A stretch of DNA of 64,000 bases, from assembly GCA_022571365.1 (NCBI GenBank), contig JACZXZ010000001.1, positions 39,534-103,533 of the forward strand. Reading direction: 5' to 3'. A program made the position numbers and the translations under genes. The notes under the pieces are model-generated. The model did not search any database, was not told the DNA's origin, and was given only the letters and a program-made list of their open reading frames with translations. This stretch comes from Pseudomonadota bacterium (GTDB taxonomy: Bacteria > Pseudomonadota > Alphaproteobacteria > G022571365). Below, piece after piece: positions 30,164-41,300 of this stretch (the first letter of the stretch is position 1; each line of letters starts with the position of its first letter).

Positions 30164-31045
30164 TCAGTTGCCGAGCAACTGCGAGATGTCCTCGGCTCGC
30201 TCGGAGAGCGCGGAGCGCAGCTTGTCGAGCGCCTTGCGTTCGATCTGTCGGATACGCTCTTTAGAGACCCCGAAGGTGGCGCCAATCTCGGCGAGCGTAC
30301 TGCGCTCGTCCTCAAGAAAACGGCTGACGATGATCTGCCGCTCGCGCGGCGAAAGGCGGTCGAGCGCCGCATGCAGCCACTGCGACCGCGCGGTGTCGTC
30401 CTGGTCGGCCGCGACCAAATCCTCCGGCGACGGTCCCTCGTCGGGCAGGAGGTCCTGCGCCTCCTCCAGCTCGTCGCGGCCGATCGGCACGTTGAGCGAT
30501 CGGTCGCTTGACGCCAGGTGGGAGTCTATGCGCTCCACCTCCGAAAGCGGCACGCCGAATTCGGATGCGATGCTCACCCGGTCATCGTAGGAGAGGGTTC
30601 CGTCGGGCTTTACGACCCGGCTGCCGCGGATGCGCCGGAGCTTGAAAAACAGGCTGCGGTGCATCGGCGTGGTGGCGAAACGGACGATCGAGGAGTAGCG
30701 CAGGATGTGGTCCTGTATCGCCGCGATGATCCACCAGGTGGCGTAGGTCGAGAAACGCACTTCGCGCTCGGGATCGAAGCGCGTGGCGGCTTGGGTCAAA
30801 CCGATATTGCCTTCCTGGATGAGGTCGCCGAGCGGCAGACTCGAGTAGCGGAAGTTCCAGGCGATCCGGACGACCAAGCGGGCGTGGCTTTCGATAAGCT
30901 CGTGTAATGCCGCTTCGTCGCCGTCCTGGCGCCAACGCCGGCCCAGCTCGAATTCCTGCTCGCGTTCGAGATAGGGCGCCTCCATCGCTGCCGAAATGTA
31001 ACGGCGATCGCTGCGTTCGGTATTAGAGAAGTTGACGAAGGACAT
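30164..31045 (-). CDS. rpoH: RNA polymerase sigma-32-type factor
   Basis: ARLVVRIAWNFRYSSLPLGDLIQEGNIGLTQAATRFDPEREVRFSTYATWWI; C-terminal HTH GVSKERIRQIERKAL. Confidence 0.92.
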   Translation of the reverse strand: MSFVNFSNTERSDRRYISAAMEAPYLEREQEFELGRRWRQDGDEAALHELIESHARLVVRIAWNFRYSSLPLGDLIQEGNIGLTQAATRFDPEREVRFSTYATWWIIAAIQDHILRYSSIVRFATTPMHRSLFFKLRRIRGSRVVKPDGTLSYDDRVSIASEFGVPLSEVERIDSHLASSDRSLNVPIGRDELEEAQDLLPDEGPSPEDLVAADQDDTARSQWLHAALDRLSPRERQIIVSRFLEDERSTLAEIGATFGVSKERIRQIERKALDKLRSALSERAEDISQLLGN

Positions 31046-31094
31046 GAGGCGATATCCCCACGGTGTATGCGAGCACGCAGCGTGACACGACGGG

Positions 31095-31124
31095 TGACTT
31101 ACTATCGAGTCGATACTATATAAT
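31095..31124 (+). promoter_or_regulatory. Putative marR promoter with internal palindromic operator
   Basis: TATCGA-G-TCGATA palindrome (31103-31115) immediately upstream of TATAAT (31119-31124), weak -35 tgactt at 31095. Confidence 0.5.
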
Positions 31125-31172
31125 GGGCGAGATTGGCTTGCAAGAGTATTTTCGACTCACTACTATTCAGCC

Positions 31173-31766
31173 GTGGTTGATCGCAAAAGTTCTTCCGAGG
31201 GTCAGGTAGCCGAGCTGATCGACTGTATCGGTCGGCTTGCTCATTTCCTGCAGTTCGTCGAGGGCCTCAACCCGGCCCAATGGGAGGCGCTGCGCTTCCT
31301 GGCGCGGGCCAACCGCTATTCACAAACGCCCGGCGCGTTGGCCTGCTTTCTTCGCACCAGCAGGGGCACCACCTCGCAAACGCTCCGCGTTCTCGAGAGC
31401 AAAGGCTACGTTCGCCGCTTCCCGGACCGCCGCGACCGCCGCGTGGTCCAGCTGGAGCTCACGCCGGCCGGCGCGGCGCTGCTCGACCACGATCCGATGC
31501 TTCGCATTCAGGAAGCTGCGGCCAATCTGTCGGGCGAGATGGGGAGCGACCTTGCCGAGGGGCTGAGTCGCATTCTGCACGCCGTAGAGAAGCGGTGCGG
31601 CCTCGATGAATTCGGCGTGTGCTGGGAGTGCGGCCACTTCCTGGTCAACAACGCCGCCGACGATAGGGCGGGCCCGCACCGCTGTGGCCTGACCGGCGAT
31701 CCCCTGCGTGAGGCCGAGACCCGCCTGCTCTGTGTCAACACCATCCCGATCACCCCGCAAGCTTAA
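31173..31766 (+). CDS. MarR family transcriptional regulator with Cys-rich C-terminal extension
   Basis: GALACFLRTSRGTTSQTLRVLESKGYVRRFPDRRDRRVVQLELTPAG wHTH; C-terminal GVCWECGHF...HRCGLTG. Confidence 0.9.
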   Translation: MVDRKSSSEGQVAELIDCIGRLAHFLQFVEGLNPAQWEALRFLARANRYSQTPGALACFLRTSRGTTSQTLRVLESKGYVRRFPDRRDRRVVQLELTPAGAALLDHDPMLRIQEAAANLSGEMGSDLAEGLSRILHAVEKRCGLDEFGVCWECGHFLVNNAADDRAGPHRCGLTGDPLREAETRLLCVNTIPITPQA

Positions 31767-31909
31767 GCCGCCTCGCTCCCGCTGAGGCCGCATCCCGCGG
31801 CTCTCAAGGCGCTGTCTCCGGCCCTCTTCGAGGCGGCCGGTCTCGTATCGGCCGCGCCAGGGGCGTCAGGCTTCCGCGACCGCCCTGGCAAAGCCGGCCA
31901 CCGGCCCGG

Positions 31910-33133
31910 CTATTCGGTGAAGGCCTGGATTCCGGTCTGCGCCCGGCCCAGGATCAGGGCGTGGATGTCGTGGGTGCCCTCGTAGGTGTTGACCGACTCC
32001 AGGTTCAGGACATGGCGGATAACGTGGAATTCGTCGACGATGCCGTTGGCGCCATGTATGTCGCGCGCCATGCGTGCGATCTCCAGGGCCTTGCCGGCGG
32101 AGTTGCGCTTGAGCATGGAGATCGCCTCGGGCGTCATGCGCCCCTCGTCCATCAGCCGGCCGAGCCTGAGACAGCTCTGGAGTCCAAGGGTGATCTCGGT
32201 CTGCATGTCGGCGAGTTTTTTCTGAACCAGCTGGTTGGCCGCGAGCGGCCGGCCGAACTGGGTGCGCTCGAGCGCATAGGAGCGGGCCGCGTGCCAGCAG
32301 AACTCGGCGGCGCCCAGTGCGCCCCAGGCGATGCTGTAGCGCGCCCCGTTGAGGCAGCCGAACGGCCCCTTGAGTCCCTTGACGTTGGGCAGCAGATTGT
32401 CCTCGGGCACGAACACATCGTCCATGACGATCTCGCCGGTGATCGAGGCCCTGAGCGAGAACTTGCCTTCGATCTTGGGCGTGGTGAGCCCCTTCATGCC
32501 TTTCTCCAGGAGGAAACCGCGGATCTCACCGTCGTCGTCTTTCGCCCACACCACGAAGACGTCGGCGACCGGCGAGTTGGTGATCCACATCTTGGCGCCG
32601 GACAGCTGATAGCCGCCGTCGGCCTTGCGCGCGCGGGTTTTCATGCCGCCCGGGTCGGAGCCATGGTCGGGCTCGGTGAGGCCGATGCAGACGATCCATT
32701 CGCCTTTCGCCAGCTTGGGCAGGTACTTCTGCCGCTGCTCCTCGGTGCCGTAGGCGTGGATGGCGTCCATGCCCAGGCTCGACTGGACGCTCAAACACGA
32801 GCGATAGGCCGAATCCACGCGCTCGAGCTCGCGGGCGATGAGGCCGTAGGACACGTAGTTGACTCCGGCGCAGCCGTAGCCCTTGAGCGTCGCGCCCAGG
32901 AATCCCAGCGCCCCCATCTCGGTCATGACCTCACGGTCGAAGCGCTCGTGGCGATGGGCCTCCAGGATGCGCGGCATCAGCTTGTCCTGGGCGTAGGCCC
33001 GCGCGCTGTCGCGAACCATGCGCTCCTCCTCGCTGAGTTGGTCCTCGAGGACCAAGGGGTCATCCCACTGGAAAGCGGCCGCTGCCGCTTCCTTGGTCGA
33101 CTCTTTGGGCGCGGCGACCTGTCGTTGCGTCAT
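31910..33133 (-). CDS. gcdH: Glutaryl-CoA dehydrogenase-like acyl-CoA dehydrogenase
   Basis: [62 protein letters not shown] at 33133 (c) inside longer ORF. Confidence 0.9.
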   Translation of the reverse strand: MTQRQVAAPKESTKEAAAAAFQWDDPLVLEDQLSEEERMVRDSARAYAQDKLMPRILEAHRHERFDREVMTEMGALGFLGATLKGYGCAGVNYVSYGLIARELERVDSAYRSCLSVQSSLGMDAIHAYGTEEQRQKYLPKLAKGEWIVCIGLTEPDHGSDPGGMKTRARKADGGYQLSGAKMWITNSPVADVFVVWAKDDDGEIRGFLLEKGMKGLTTPKIEGKFSLRASITGEIVMDDVFVPEDNLLPNVKGLKGPFGCLNGARYSIAWGALGAAEFCWHAARSYALERTQFGRPLAANQLVQKKLADMQTEITLGLQSCLRLGRLMDEGRMTPEAISMLKRNSAGKALEIARMARDIHGANGIVDEFHVIRHVLNLESVNTYEGTHDIHALILGRAQTGIQAFTE

Positions 33134-33490
33134 CTCTCTTTTCGCTCGCAATGTCCCGGAGCCAGTGCCTTCCAATATACGTTCCTTCAGGCGCCTTTCC
33201 CAACAATACCTTTCCCAACAATCTATGTTCACCGGACGGCGTGGTCGGGCGCGGCCGCGGGGGCGCCGCCTGGCCACGCGCGGGAAGATGTGAAAGCGCG
33301 CCTCAAGTCCCAATGCGGGTTCGCCAGGCGGCCGGGGGCAAATCAAGCGGGTGTAATCCGGCCATGCCCCATGCCTTGTGCCGGTCAAGGCCGCGGCATC
33401 GCTGTGCCCTATGATTGCCCCGGTAGGGGGCCGGATGTATAACCCTGAAGCTTCGTCTCTCATGGGAGAAGAGCATTCAGGGAGGAAATC

Positions 33491-34729
33491 ATGCCCAGGA
33501 ATCCTCATCAGGAACAGTCGCCGAAGCTGTTCGTCCGCGCGGCGCTCCTCGGCGCCGTAGCCGCCGCCTTCTTGGCGGGTGCCCCGGCCGCGGCCGATGA
33601 GAAGGCGAGGATCGGCGCGCTCGTGCCGATGACCGGACCGCTTCAGGACTTTGGCGAGCCAACGCTGAACGCCATCCGGCTGGCGGTCGATCAGGTCAAC
33701 CAGGGGGGCGGCTTGCTCGGCGGCACGCTCGGGATTGCGGTCGGTGATACCCAAACCAGCCCGCAAGCCGGGGTCGATGCCGCGAACATGTTGGTCTCGC
33801 TGGAAGGGGTGAGCGGCATCGTCGGCGCCGCGTCGAGCGGCGTCACCATGCCGGTGGCCAGGAGCGTCTCGAGCGTCAAGGGGGTGCCGCAAATATCGGG
33901 CGCCTCGACCTCGCCGGCCATCACCACTCTGGACGACAAGGACTTCCTGTTCCGGACCACGCCGCACGACGCGCTGCAGGGCATGGTTATGGCCGACATC
34001 GTGAAGAAGAAGGGCTTCGACACCGTCTCGGTCATCTACGTCAACAACGACTACGGCGACGGCCTTCAGAAAGCCTTCGCAGACGCGTTCGTAAAGCTGG
34101 GGGGCAAGGTGGTGGCGTCGCTTCCCTATGAGGAGAAGAAGGCCTCCTATCGGGGCGAGTTAGCCCAGCTGGCCAAGGGCGACCCGCAGATTCTCGTAAT
34201 GATCGCCTATACCGGAGACGGCGTTCCCATTCTCCGCCAGTCCCTCGAGCAGGGGTATTTCTCCAAGTTTGTCTTTTCCGATGGGATGAAGGCGCCGGAG
34301 ATCATCGATCAGGTCGGCGCCGAATACCTCAACGGCTCCTTCGGCACCGCGCCGGAAGCAGTCGAAACCGACTCCTCGAGGCGCTTCAAGGAAGCCTACG
34401 AGGCCAAGTACGGCGAGCTGCCGCCAAAGCCCTTCCTCGACACGGCCTATGACGCCGCGTTCCTGCTGGCCCTCGCCATCGAGAAGGCCGGCAGCGCCGA
34501 GGGCAGAGCGGTGCGCGATGCGCTGCGTTTCGTGGCCAACCCGCCGGGCACCCCGATCCTGCCGGGCGAGTGGGCGAAGGCGAAGGCGCTTCTCGCCCAG
34601 GGCGAGGATATCGACTATGCCGGCGCGGCCGGTTCGCAGAATTTCGACGCGGCTGGTGACGTGCCGGGGACCATCGGGCACTGGGTCATCGAGGACGGCC
34701 GGATCAGGACCGTCGAAATTCTGGAATAG
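33491..34729 (+). CDS. ABC transporter substrate-binding protein (branched-chain amino acid type)
   Basis: Signal peptide; [50 protein letters not shown]. Confidence 0.92.
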   Translation: MPRNPHQEQSPKLFVRAALLGAVAAAFLAGAPAAADEKARIGALVPMTGPLQDFGEPTLNAIRLAVDQVNQGGGLLGGTLGIAVGDTQTSPQAGVDAANMLVSLEGVSGIVGAASSGVTMPVARSVSSVKGVPQISGASTSPAITTLDDKDFLFRTTPHDALQGMVMADIVKKKGFDTVSVIYVNNDYGDGLQKAFADAFVKLGGKVVASLPYEEKKASYRGELAQLAKGDPQILVMIAYTGDGVPILRQSLEQGYFSKFVFSDGMKAPEIIDQVGAEYLNGSFGTAPEAVETDSSRRFKEAYEAKYGELPPKPFLDTAYDAAFLLALAIEKAGSAEGRAVRDALRFVANPPGTPILPGEWAKAKALLAQGEDIDYAGAAGSQNFDAAGDVPGTIGHWVIEDGRIRTVEILE

Positions 34730-34856
34730 CCTGCGTCACGGCGCTGCACCACAAATTCAGCAGCCTTGTCTGCGGGCTTTCCTTTCGGCCCGGTTCCGCG
34801 CCCGGCCGGTCAGCCGGACCCCCGGCGACCTCGGCTGTTGCCCCTCTTGCTCCGGA

Positions 34857-35819
34857 TCACCGGCCGCGCCTTTCTCCCTCATCGCCCGTGACGGACGGGG
34901 GCTTCTCCTTCAGCATGCCCTCGGGTCGCGTCAGCAGGATGATCTGGAGCATGAGGCCGATGAGAAACGGGCGCAGGGCCGCCGCTTGAGTCATCAGCTC
35001 CGGCGGCATTCGGTTGGCCAGGAATCCGGTAATCGACCATATGAACCAGATGACCAATGCGCCCAGGATGGCGCCCCGGTTGTTGCCGCTGCCGCCGGCG
35101 ATCAGCATGACCCATACCAGGAACGTCGCGAACATGGGATCGAAAGCTTCGGGGCTGATGAAACCGAAAGAGTGGGCATAGAGCGCCCCGCCCAGGCCCA
35201 TGATCATGGAGCCGAGGATAAAGGCCTCCAGCCGGAACCGCAGGACGTTCTTGCCCACCGCGCTCGCCGCCAGCTCGTTCTCCCGAATGGCCCTGAGGAC
35301 CCGCCCCCAGGGCGCCCGCAAGAGCCGTTCGATGGCGAGATAGACGATGAGGACGATGGCCAGCACGATCAGCAGATAGACGAGCGTCTGGACCTCTGGG
35401 GAGAGCGTGTCGAACGGCTTGGGAATGCCCTTGATGCCCCGCACGCCATGGGTCAGCCAGGCCTCATTTTTCAGGATAAGGCGGACGATCTCGCCGATGC
35501 CGATGGTGGCGATGGCGAGGTAGTCGGCGCGCAGATTAAGGGTCACCAGCCCGATCAAGAGAGCGAGCAACCCTGAGGCCACCATGGCGCCGATCAGCCC
35601 CACCGGAAAGGGCAGGTCGAAGCCGCCCAAGTAGTTGGGGCTGGGCGGCGTGGTCAGGATGGTGGTGGTGTAGGCGCCGACCGCGAAGAAGGCGGCGATG
35701 CCGATATTGAACAGCCCGGCAAATCCCCACTGCACGTTAAGGCCCAGGCTGAGCACCGCGTAGATGCCCGCGAACGTCAGGAGAGGAATCAAGTAGCCGA
35801 TCAGCCCGGTGAGTTCCAT
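34857..35819 (-). CDS. livM: Branched-chain amino acid ABC transporter permease LivM-type
   Basis: MELTGLIGYLIPLLTFAGIYAVLSLGLNVQWGFAGLFNIG; RAIRENELAASAVGKNV; start at 35819(c) inside longer ORF. Confidence 0.9.
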   Translation of the reverse strand: MELTGLIGYLIPLLTFAGIYAVLSLGLNVQWGFAGLFNIGIAAFFAVGAYTTTILTTPPSPNYLGGFDLPFPVGLIGAMVASGLLALLIGLVTLNLRADYLAIATIGIGEIVRLILKNEAWLTHGVRGIKGIPKPFDTLSPEVQTLVYLLIVLAIVLIVYLAIERLLRAPWGRVLRAIRENELAASAVGKNVLRFRLEAFILGSMIMGLGGALYAHSFGFISPEAFDPMFATFLVWVMLIAGGSGNNRGAILGALVIWFIWSITGFLANRMPPELMTQAAALRPFLIGLMLQIILLTRPEGMLKEKPPSVTGDEGERRGR

Positions 35820-36682
35820 TACCTCGATCTTCCCCCGAACAGGCCGGTCGGCCTTACGATCAAGATGATGACCATGAGCGCGAAGGCGACGGCCGACTTG
35901 TAGGCCGGTGAGAAGAACAGGGTGGACATCTCCTCGGCGATTCCGACCGTCATGCCGCCGGCGATGGCCCCGTAGGGCTTGCCGATGCCGCCCATGATGG
36001 CGGCCGCGAACACCGGCAGCAGCATATTCCAGCCCATGAAGGGCTGCAGCCGCGTATCCATGGCGAGGAAAATTCCGGCCCCCGCGGCGAGCGCGCCACC
36101 CAGCGCCCAGGTCCACATGATGACGCGCTCGGTCTCGATGCCGGTGATTTCAGCGAGGTCCATGTTGTCGCTCATCGCGCGCATGGCCTTGCCCATCTTG
36201 GTGTATTGCAGGAACAGGTGGAGCAATATGACCAGAATAATGACGCCGGCCAGAATCACGAGGTGGTCGGGCTTGATGCGCAGGCCGAAGATTTCGAGCG
36301 GAAACTGGATTCCCGGCTCGTAAACCAGGCTCTGCGGCCCCCAGATGAACTGGACCAGGCTGCGAAGCATGAGCCCGACGCCGAACGAGGAGATCAACAG
36401 AATGACCGGCGCGGTCCGGCGCAGCCGTTTGTACAGGACCCGATCTATCGCGATCGCGACCACGGCGCCGCCGGCCAGGGCCATGGGGAAGGCCGCGTAG
36501 ATCGGCCAGCCCAGCCCGGCGACGAAGACCAGGGCTAAATAGGCGCCGACCGTCATCATGTCGCCATGGGCGAAGTTGGCGAAGCGCAGAATGCCGAAAA
36601 GCAGCGATAGCCCGACCGCGCCCAGCGTAATAATGCTGCCCAGCACGATGCCGAAGATGAGAACCTGAAGGATTTCAATCAC
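35819..36682 (-). CDS. livH: Branched-chain amino acid ABC transporter permease LivH-type
   Basis: GIVLGSIITLGAVGLSLLFGILRFANFAHGDMMTVGAY. Confidence 0.93.
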   Translation of the reverse strand: MIEILQVLIFGIVLGSIITLGAVGLSLLFGILRFANFAHGDMMTVGAYLALVFVAGLGWPIYAAFPMALAGGAVVAIAIDRVLYKRLRRTAPVILLISSFGVGLMLRSLVQFIWGPQSLVYEPGIQFPLEIFGLRIKPDHLVILAGVIILVILLHLFLQYTKMGKAMRAMSDNMDLAEITGIETERVIMWTWALGGALAAGAGIFLAMDTRLQPFMGWNMLLPVFAAAIMGGIGKPYGAIAGGMTVGIAEEMSTLFFSPAYKSAVAFALMVIILIVRPTGLFGGRSR

Positions 36683-36704
36683 GCCGCACGCAGCGCCTTG
36701 GCCA

Positions 36705-37409
36705 TCATCCGCCGAGGAACATTTCCATCACGTCGGGGTTGGCCAGCAGGTTGGGGCCGGTGTCTTCGAACCGGCTCCGACCCATGGTCATGAGGTAACC
36801 GCGATGGGCGAAGCTCAAGGCGCGTTTCGCATTCTGCTCGACCATCAGGAAGCTGATTCCGAGGTCGTTGATGGTCCGGATCCTTTCGAAGATCAGGTCG
36901 ACGACCTGGGGAGAAAGACCCGCCGTCGGTTCGTCCAGCATCAAAAGCCGCGGCGTCAGCATGAGCGCCCGGCCGATCGCCACCATCTGCCGCTCGCCGC
37001 CGGAGAGCAAGCCCGCGGCCTGGCGCCGCTTGTCCTTGAGCGGCGGGAAAATCTCGAAGACATGGGCGAGCTGCTCCGAGAAGTCGTCGGTGCGGATGAA
37101 GGCACCCATCTCCAGGTTTTCTTTGACGGTAAGCGACGGGAACACATTGTACTCCTGGGGCACGTAGGACATGCCGCGGCGCACGATGATGCTGCTGCGC
37201 AGGTTGGTGATCTCCTCGCCACTGAAGAGGATTCGGCCTTCGCGCACCGGCACCAGGCCAAAAATGGCTTTCATCACCGTTGACTTGCCGGCGCCGTTGG
37301 GGCCGATGATGACGACGATTTCACCGGGCTCGACCCTGAGTTCGACACCGTGAAGGATATCGGCGCCGCCGTAGCCGCCGTATATGCCGTTCACTTCGAG
37401 CAGGCTCAT
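36705..37409 (-). CDS. livF: ABC transporter ATP-binding protein LivF-type
   Basis: IIGPNGAGKSTVMKAIFGL, LSGGERQMVAIGRALM, LMLDEPTAGLSP. Confidence 0.95.
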   Translation of the reverse strand: MSLLEVNGIYGGYGGADILHGVELRVEPGEIVVIIGPNGAGKSTVMKAIFGLVPVREGRILFSGEEITNLRSSIIVRRGMSYVPQEYNVFPSLTVKENLEMGAFIRTDDFSEQLAHVFEIFPPLKDKRRQAAGLLSGGERQMVAIGRALMLTPRLLMLDEPTAGLSPQVVDLIFERIRTINDLGISFLMVEQNAKRALSFAHRGYLMTMGRSRFEDTGPNLLANPDVMEMFLGG

Positions 37410-37530
37410 TGGCGCGTCCGTCCGCTGTCAATCCCGGCCCCCCGGGGAGCCGAGCGCGGCACGCGGCGGGATGGCCGCCGGCTCGTTGCCGGTTGCGGCC
37501 GGCCGCTCCTCGACCGGGTTGCTCGCACGC

Positions 37531-38328
37531 CTAATGCCTGCTGTCCTGATGCGCGCCCCCCGAGGCCCCGACCATATCGCCGCCGAGATAGGCCTCGATG
37601 ACTCCTTCGTTGCGCCGGATCTCATCCATGCTGCCCGTGGCGAAAACGCGCCCCTGCGCCATGACGATAATCGGGTCGCACAGCTTGGCAATCATGTCCA
37701 TGTCGTGCTCGATCACGCAGAAGGTATAGCCGAGCTCCTTGTTAAGCCGGAGGATGTTGTCGGTCAATTTGGCAAGCAGCGTGCGGTTCACCCCGGCACC
37801 GGGCTCGTCAAGCAGGATCACGCGGGAATCGGACATCATCGCCCGACCGAGTTCCAAGAGCTTCTTCTGACCCCCGGACAGATTCCCGGCAAGCTCGTTC
37901 TTGACCTCGGAAAGCTGCAGGAAATCGATGGCCTTCTCGGCTTTGCGGCGCAACTCGCGCTCCTCGCGCCGCACCTTGCCCCAGCGCAGCCAGGCGGAAA
38001 CCATCGACTCACCCGATTGCCCGCTTGGCACGACCATCAGGCTTTCCAGCACCGTCATGCGACTGAAGGCGTGCGGAATCTGGAAGGTCCGGATCAGCCC
38101 AAGGTGGAACAGCCGGTGCGGCGCCATGCCGGTGATGTCGCGTCCGGCGAGTTCGATGCGGCCGGAGTCGGGCCGCATGAAGCCGGCGATGATATCGAAC
38201 AGTGTCGTCTTGCCGGCGCCGTTGGGGCCGATGAGCCCGGTGATGGTGCTTTCGGCAATATCCAGGGTGCAGCCGTCTACCGCGCGAATGCCGCCGAACG
38301 TCTTGACCAAGTTTCGAACCGAAATCAC
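37531..38328 (-). CDS. livG: ABC transporter ATP-binding protein LivG-type
   Basis: LIGPNGAGKTTLFDIIAGFMRPDSG, LSGGQKKLLELGRAMM, LLDEPGAGVN. Confidence 0.95.
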   Translation of the reverse strand: MISVRNLVKTFGGIRAVDGCTLDIAESTITGLIGPNGAGKTTLFDIIAGFMRPDSGRIELAGRDITGMAPHRLFHLGLIRTFQIPHAFSRMTVLESLMVVPSGQSGESMVSAWLRWGKVRREERELRRKAEKAIDFLQLSEVKNELAGNLSGGQKKLLELGRAMMSDSRVILLDEPGAGVNRTLLAKLTDNILRLNKELGYTFCVIEHDMDMIAKLCDPIIVMAQGRVFATGSMDEIRRNEGVIEAYLGGDMVGASGGAHQDSRH

Positions 38329-38596
38329 GGGGACGGGATTCTGAATTGTGTCGTATGGAGTCCGGGTGAGCCTTTTAGGTTATAGGGATTTGGCACCGAT
38401 CGACAGGGGGTGCGGAACCGAGTGGATGCCGGCCACGAGAGGGATTGCGCCAAACCGGCGCGCCAAAGGCACGAATCACATGCCGGCAGCCGCGTCTTGC
38501 GGTTCCGGGACGAGGGTATTACGACGCCCGCTTGGCGCTGAAGCCGGAAGGTGGTTCCCAGGCTGAAAGGCGAAACCGCGTCCGCGCGCGGTCCTG

Positions 38597-39046
38597 CTAT
38601 TTCTTCGCGCGGCGCCCACGCTTCGGATGACGCGCCTTGCGGCCGAGGCCGATCTTCTTGGCGAAGGCCGAACGCTGGGCGGCGTAATTCGGCGCGACCA
38701 TGGGATAGTCCGGTGCCAGGCCCCACTTTGCCCGGTATTCATCCGGGGTCAGATTATAGGTGGTGCGCAGGTGGCGCTTAAGCATCTTCAGCTTCTTGCC
38801 GTCATCAAGGCAGATGATGAAGTCCGGCGTCACTGACCTGCGGATCGGAACGGCCGGTTTCAGCGGTTCCCGTTTGACCTCGCCGAGGCCGCTTTCAAGC
38901 GCGTTCAAGGAACCGTACACCGACTTGATGGTGTCAGCGATTTGCGTGGCCGGCAGCAAGTTATTGCTGACATAGGCGGACACGACTTCCGCTGTCATGC
39001 GCAGGATCTCCCCCTGGGGAAATTTTGCTGAATTGTCCTCGCTCAT
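38597..39046 (-). CDS. mucR: MucR/Ros family transcriptional regulator
   Basis: ICLDDGKKLKMLKRHLRTTYNLTPDEYRAKWGLAPDYPMVAPNYAAQRS. Confidence 0.92.
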   Translation of the reverse strand: MSEDNSAKFPQGEILRMTAEVVSAYVSNNLLPATQIADTIKSVYGSLNALESGLGEVKREPLKPAVPIRRSVTPDFIICLDDGKKLKMLKRHLRTTYNLTPDEYRAKWGLAPDYPMVAPNYAAQRSAFAKKIGLGRKARHPKRGRRAKK

Positions 39047-39499
39047 TTGGCACTTACCTTTGTTAGCATTGAGTTAGAATTCCTTCATTGCATACCATTG
39101 CTTTTTTGTCAATTCAAAACAAAACCATTCAGAGTATTAAAGTCTTGTCATGCATTAGTCAGTAAGAAAACCTCGGATGAAAAGGGGGATAGCTGATTTT
39201 CACCGGTTCCTAATCTGTTGTGCCCAAAGAAAGGCATGGCGAGCCGCCCGCCACCGTGAGACCAGCCCGGGCCATGAGAGCCTCTCGCTCGATGCCGGCA
39301 TCATATTATTGTTCAGGCGCTTGTCCTGGCCGCTATGTGCTTTGTATGTTCCGCGTCTTATGCCGCTTTCTTTCCCGATCCTGCTTCGGGCTACGACGGC
39401 GGAAGCCTCGTCGCGACAGTTTGTGGCAGGCTGGCGTGGGGCTGCGACATATGGTATTGAGAAACATGACTTGTAAGGAGTTGTTGCCGATCTCGGACC

Positions 39500-39934
39500 A
39501 TGAAGAAAGAGACCATCGCCATCGCCAGCGACCATGCCGGCCGCGAGCTCAAAAACATCCTCAAGGAAGAGCTTGCAGCCCTGGGCTACGGGGTCATGGA
39601 TCTCGGTACGAATGACCACGAGAGCGTCGACTATCCCGATTTTGCCAACGCCCTGGCCGCGGTCCTCAAGGAGAACAAGGCAAGCCGCGGGGTGCTGGTC
39701 TGCGGCACCGGCATCGGCATCAGCATCGCCGCCAACCGTCACCCGGAAATTCGCGCCGCGCCCTGTCACGATGCGCTCAGTGCGCGTCTGGCGCGGCAGC
39801 ATGTTGACGCCAACGTGCTCGCCTTTGGCGGGCGGCTCATCGGCGTCGAGACCGCCAAGGACTGTCTCAGGGTTTTTTTGACGACGGCCTTTGAAGGCGG
39901 CCGTCACGCGCGTCGCGTCCAAAAGCTCGCGTGA
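39500..39934 (+). CDS. rpiB: Ribose-5-phosphate isomerase B
   Basis: [37 protein letters not shown]. Confidence 0.95.
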   Translation: MKKETIAIASDHAGRELKNILKEELAALGYGVMDLGTNDHESVDYPDFANALAAVLKENKASRGVLVCGTGIGISIAANRHPEIRAAPCHDALSARLARQHVDANVLAFGGRLIGVETAKDCLRVFLTTAFEGGRHARRVQKLA

Positions 39935-39969
39935 CGATCCGGCTATATCAAGCAAGAAGAGCGTTATCC

Positions 39970-41283
39970 ATGCGGCCCGCAAAAACTGCCGATAGCACGG
40001 ATTTCCTGGACCGCCACTTCACCGAGCGCTTGGCCGAGAGCGATCCCGACCTTTTCCGGGCGATCGTGGGCGAGATCCGCCGCGAGCAGGATCAGATCGA
40101 GCTGATCGCCTCGGAAAATATGGTGTCAAGGGGCGTGCTCGAGGCCCAGGGATCGGTGCTCACCAACAAATACGCCGAAGGCTACCCGGGCCGGCGTTAC
40201 TATGGCGGTTGCGAGCATGTCGATGTCGCCGAGTCGCTTGCCATCGAGCGCGCCAAGGCCCTGTTCGACTGCGCCTTCGTCAACGTCCAGCCCCATGCCG
40301 GCGCCCAGGCCAATGGGATCGTCTTCTTCGCCCTTTTGCAGCCGGGCGACACGATCCTGGGCATGTCGTTGGCGGCTGGCGGTCACCTCACCCACGGCGC
40401 CCCGCCCACTTTCTCGGGCAGGTGGTTCAAGGCCGTGCAATACGGCGTCGGCCGCGAGGACGGGCTGATCGACTTCGAAGAGGTCTTCCGCCTGGCCCGC
40501 GAGCACAAGCCGAAGCTCATCATCGCCGGCGGCTCGGCCTACGCGCGGATCATTGATTTTCCCCGCTTCCGGGCTATCGCCGATGAGGTCGGCGCCTATT
40601 TGATGGTCGATATGGCCCATTTCGCGGGCCTGGTTGCCGGCGGGGTCCATCCGAGTCCGCTGCCCCATGCCCATGTGGTGACCACGACGACCCACAAAAC
40701 CCTGCGCGGCGCGCGGGGTGGCATGATTCTAACCAACGATCCCGAGCTCGCAAAAAAGTTCAACTCCGCCACCTTTCCGGGCGTCCAGGGCGGGCCTTTG
40801 ATGCATGCCATCGCGGCCAAGGCGGTGGCGCTCGGCGAGGCCTTGCAGCCCGAGTTCAAGGTCTACGCGCGACGGGTCGTGGACAACGCCCAGGCGCTCG
40901 CCGCGACGCTCATGGAGCGCGGGGTCGACATCGTCACGGGCGGCACCGACACGCATTTGATGCTGGTTGACCTTCGGCCCAAGGGACTGACCGGCAAGGA
41001 GGCCGAGCGGAGCCTCGAAGCCGCCGGGATCACCTGCAACAAGAACGCCATTCCGTTCGACCCGGAAAAGCCTTCGATCGCCTCCGGGATCCGGCTTGGC
41101 ACCCCGGCCGCCACCACGCGCGGTTTCGGCATCGCCGAGTTCCGCCAGGTGGGGGAGATGATCGGCGATGTCCTCGATGGCCTGGTCGCCAATCGAGATG
41201 ACAACACCCGGGTCGAGTCCGAGGTCCACGGCAAGGTGCTGGAGCTGTGCCGGCGCTTTCCGGTTTACCCGGACATAGCATAG
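39970..41283 (+). CDS. glyA: Serine hydroxymethyltransferase
   Basis: [55 protein letters not shown]. Confidence 0.97.
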   Translation: MRPAKTADSTDFLDRHFTERLAESDPDLFRAIVGEIRREQDQIELIASENMVSRGVLEAQGSVLTNKYAEGYPGRRYYGGCEHVDVAESLAIERAKALFDCAFVNVQPHAGAQANGIVFFALLQPGDTILGMSLAAGGHLTHGAPPTFSGRWFKAVQYGVGREDGLIDFEEVFRLAREHKPKLIIAGGSAYARIIDFPRFRAIADEVGAYLMVDMAHFAGLVAGGVHPSPLPHAHVVTTTTHKTLRGARGGMILTNDPELAKKFNSATFPGVQGGPLMHAIAAKAVALGEALQPEFKVYARRVVDNAQALAATLMERGVDIVTGGTDTHLMLVDLRPKGLTGKEAERSLEAAGITCNKNAIPFDPEKPSIASGIRLGTPAATTRGFGIAEFRQVGEMIGDVLDGLVANRDDNTRVESEVHGKVLELCRRFPVYPDIA

Positions 41284-41300
41284 CTTGACAGGGGGATTCG

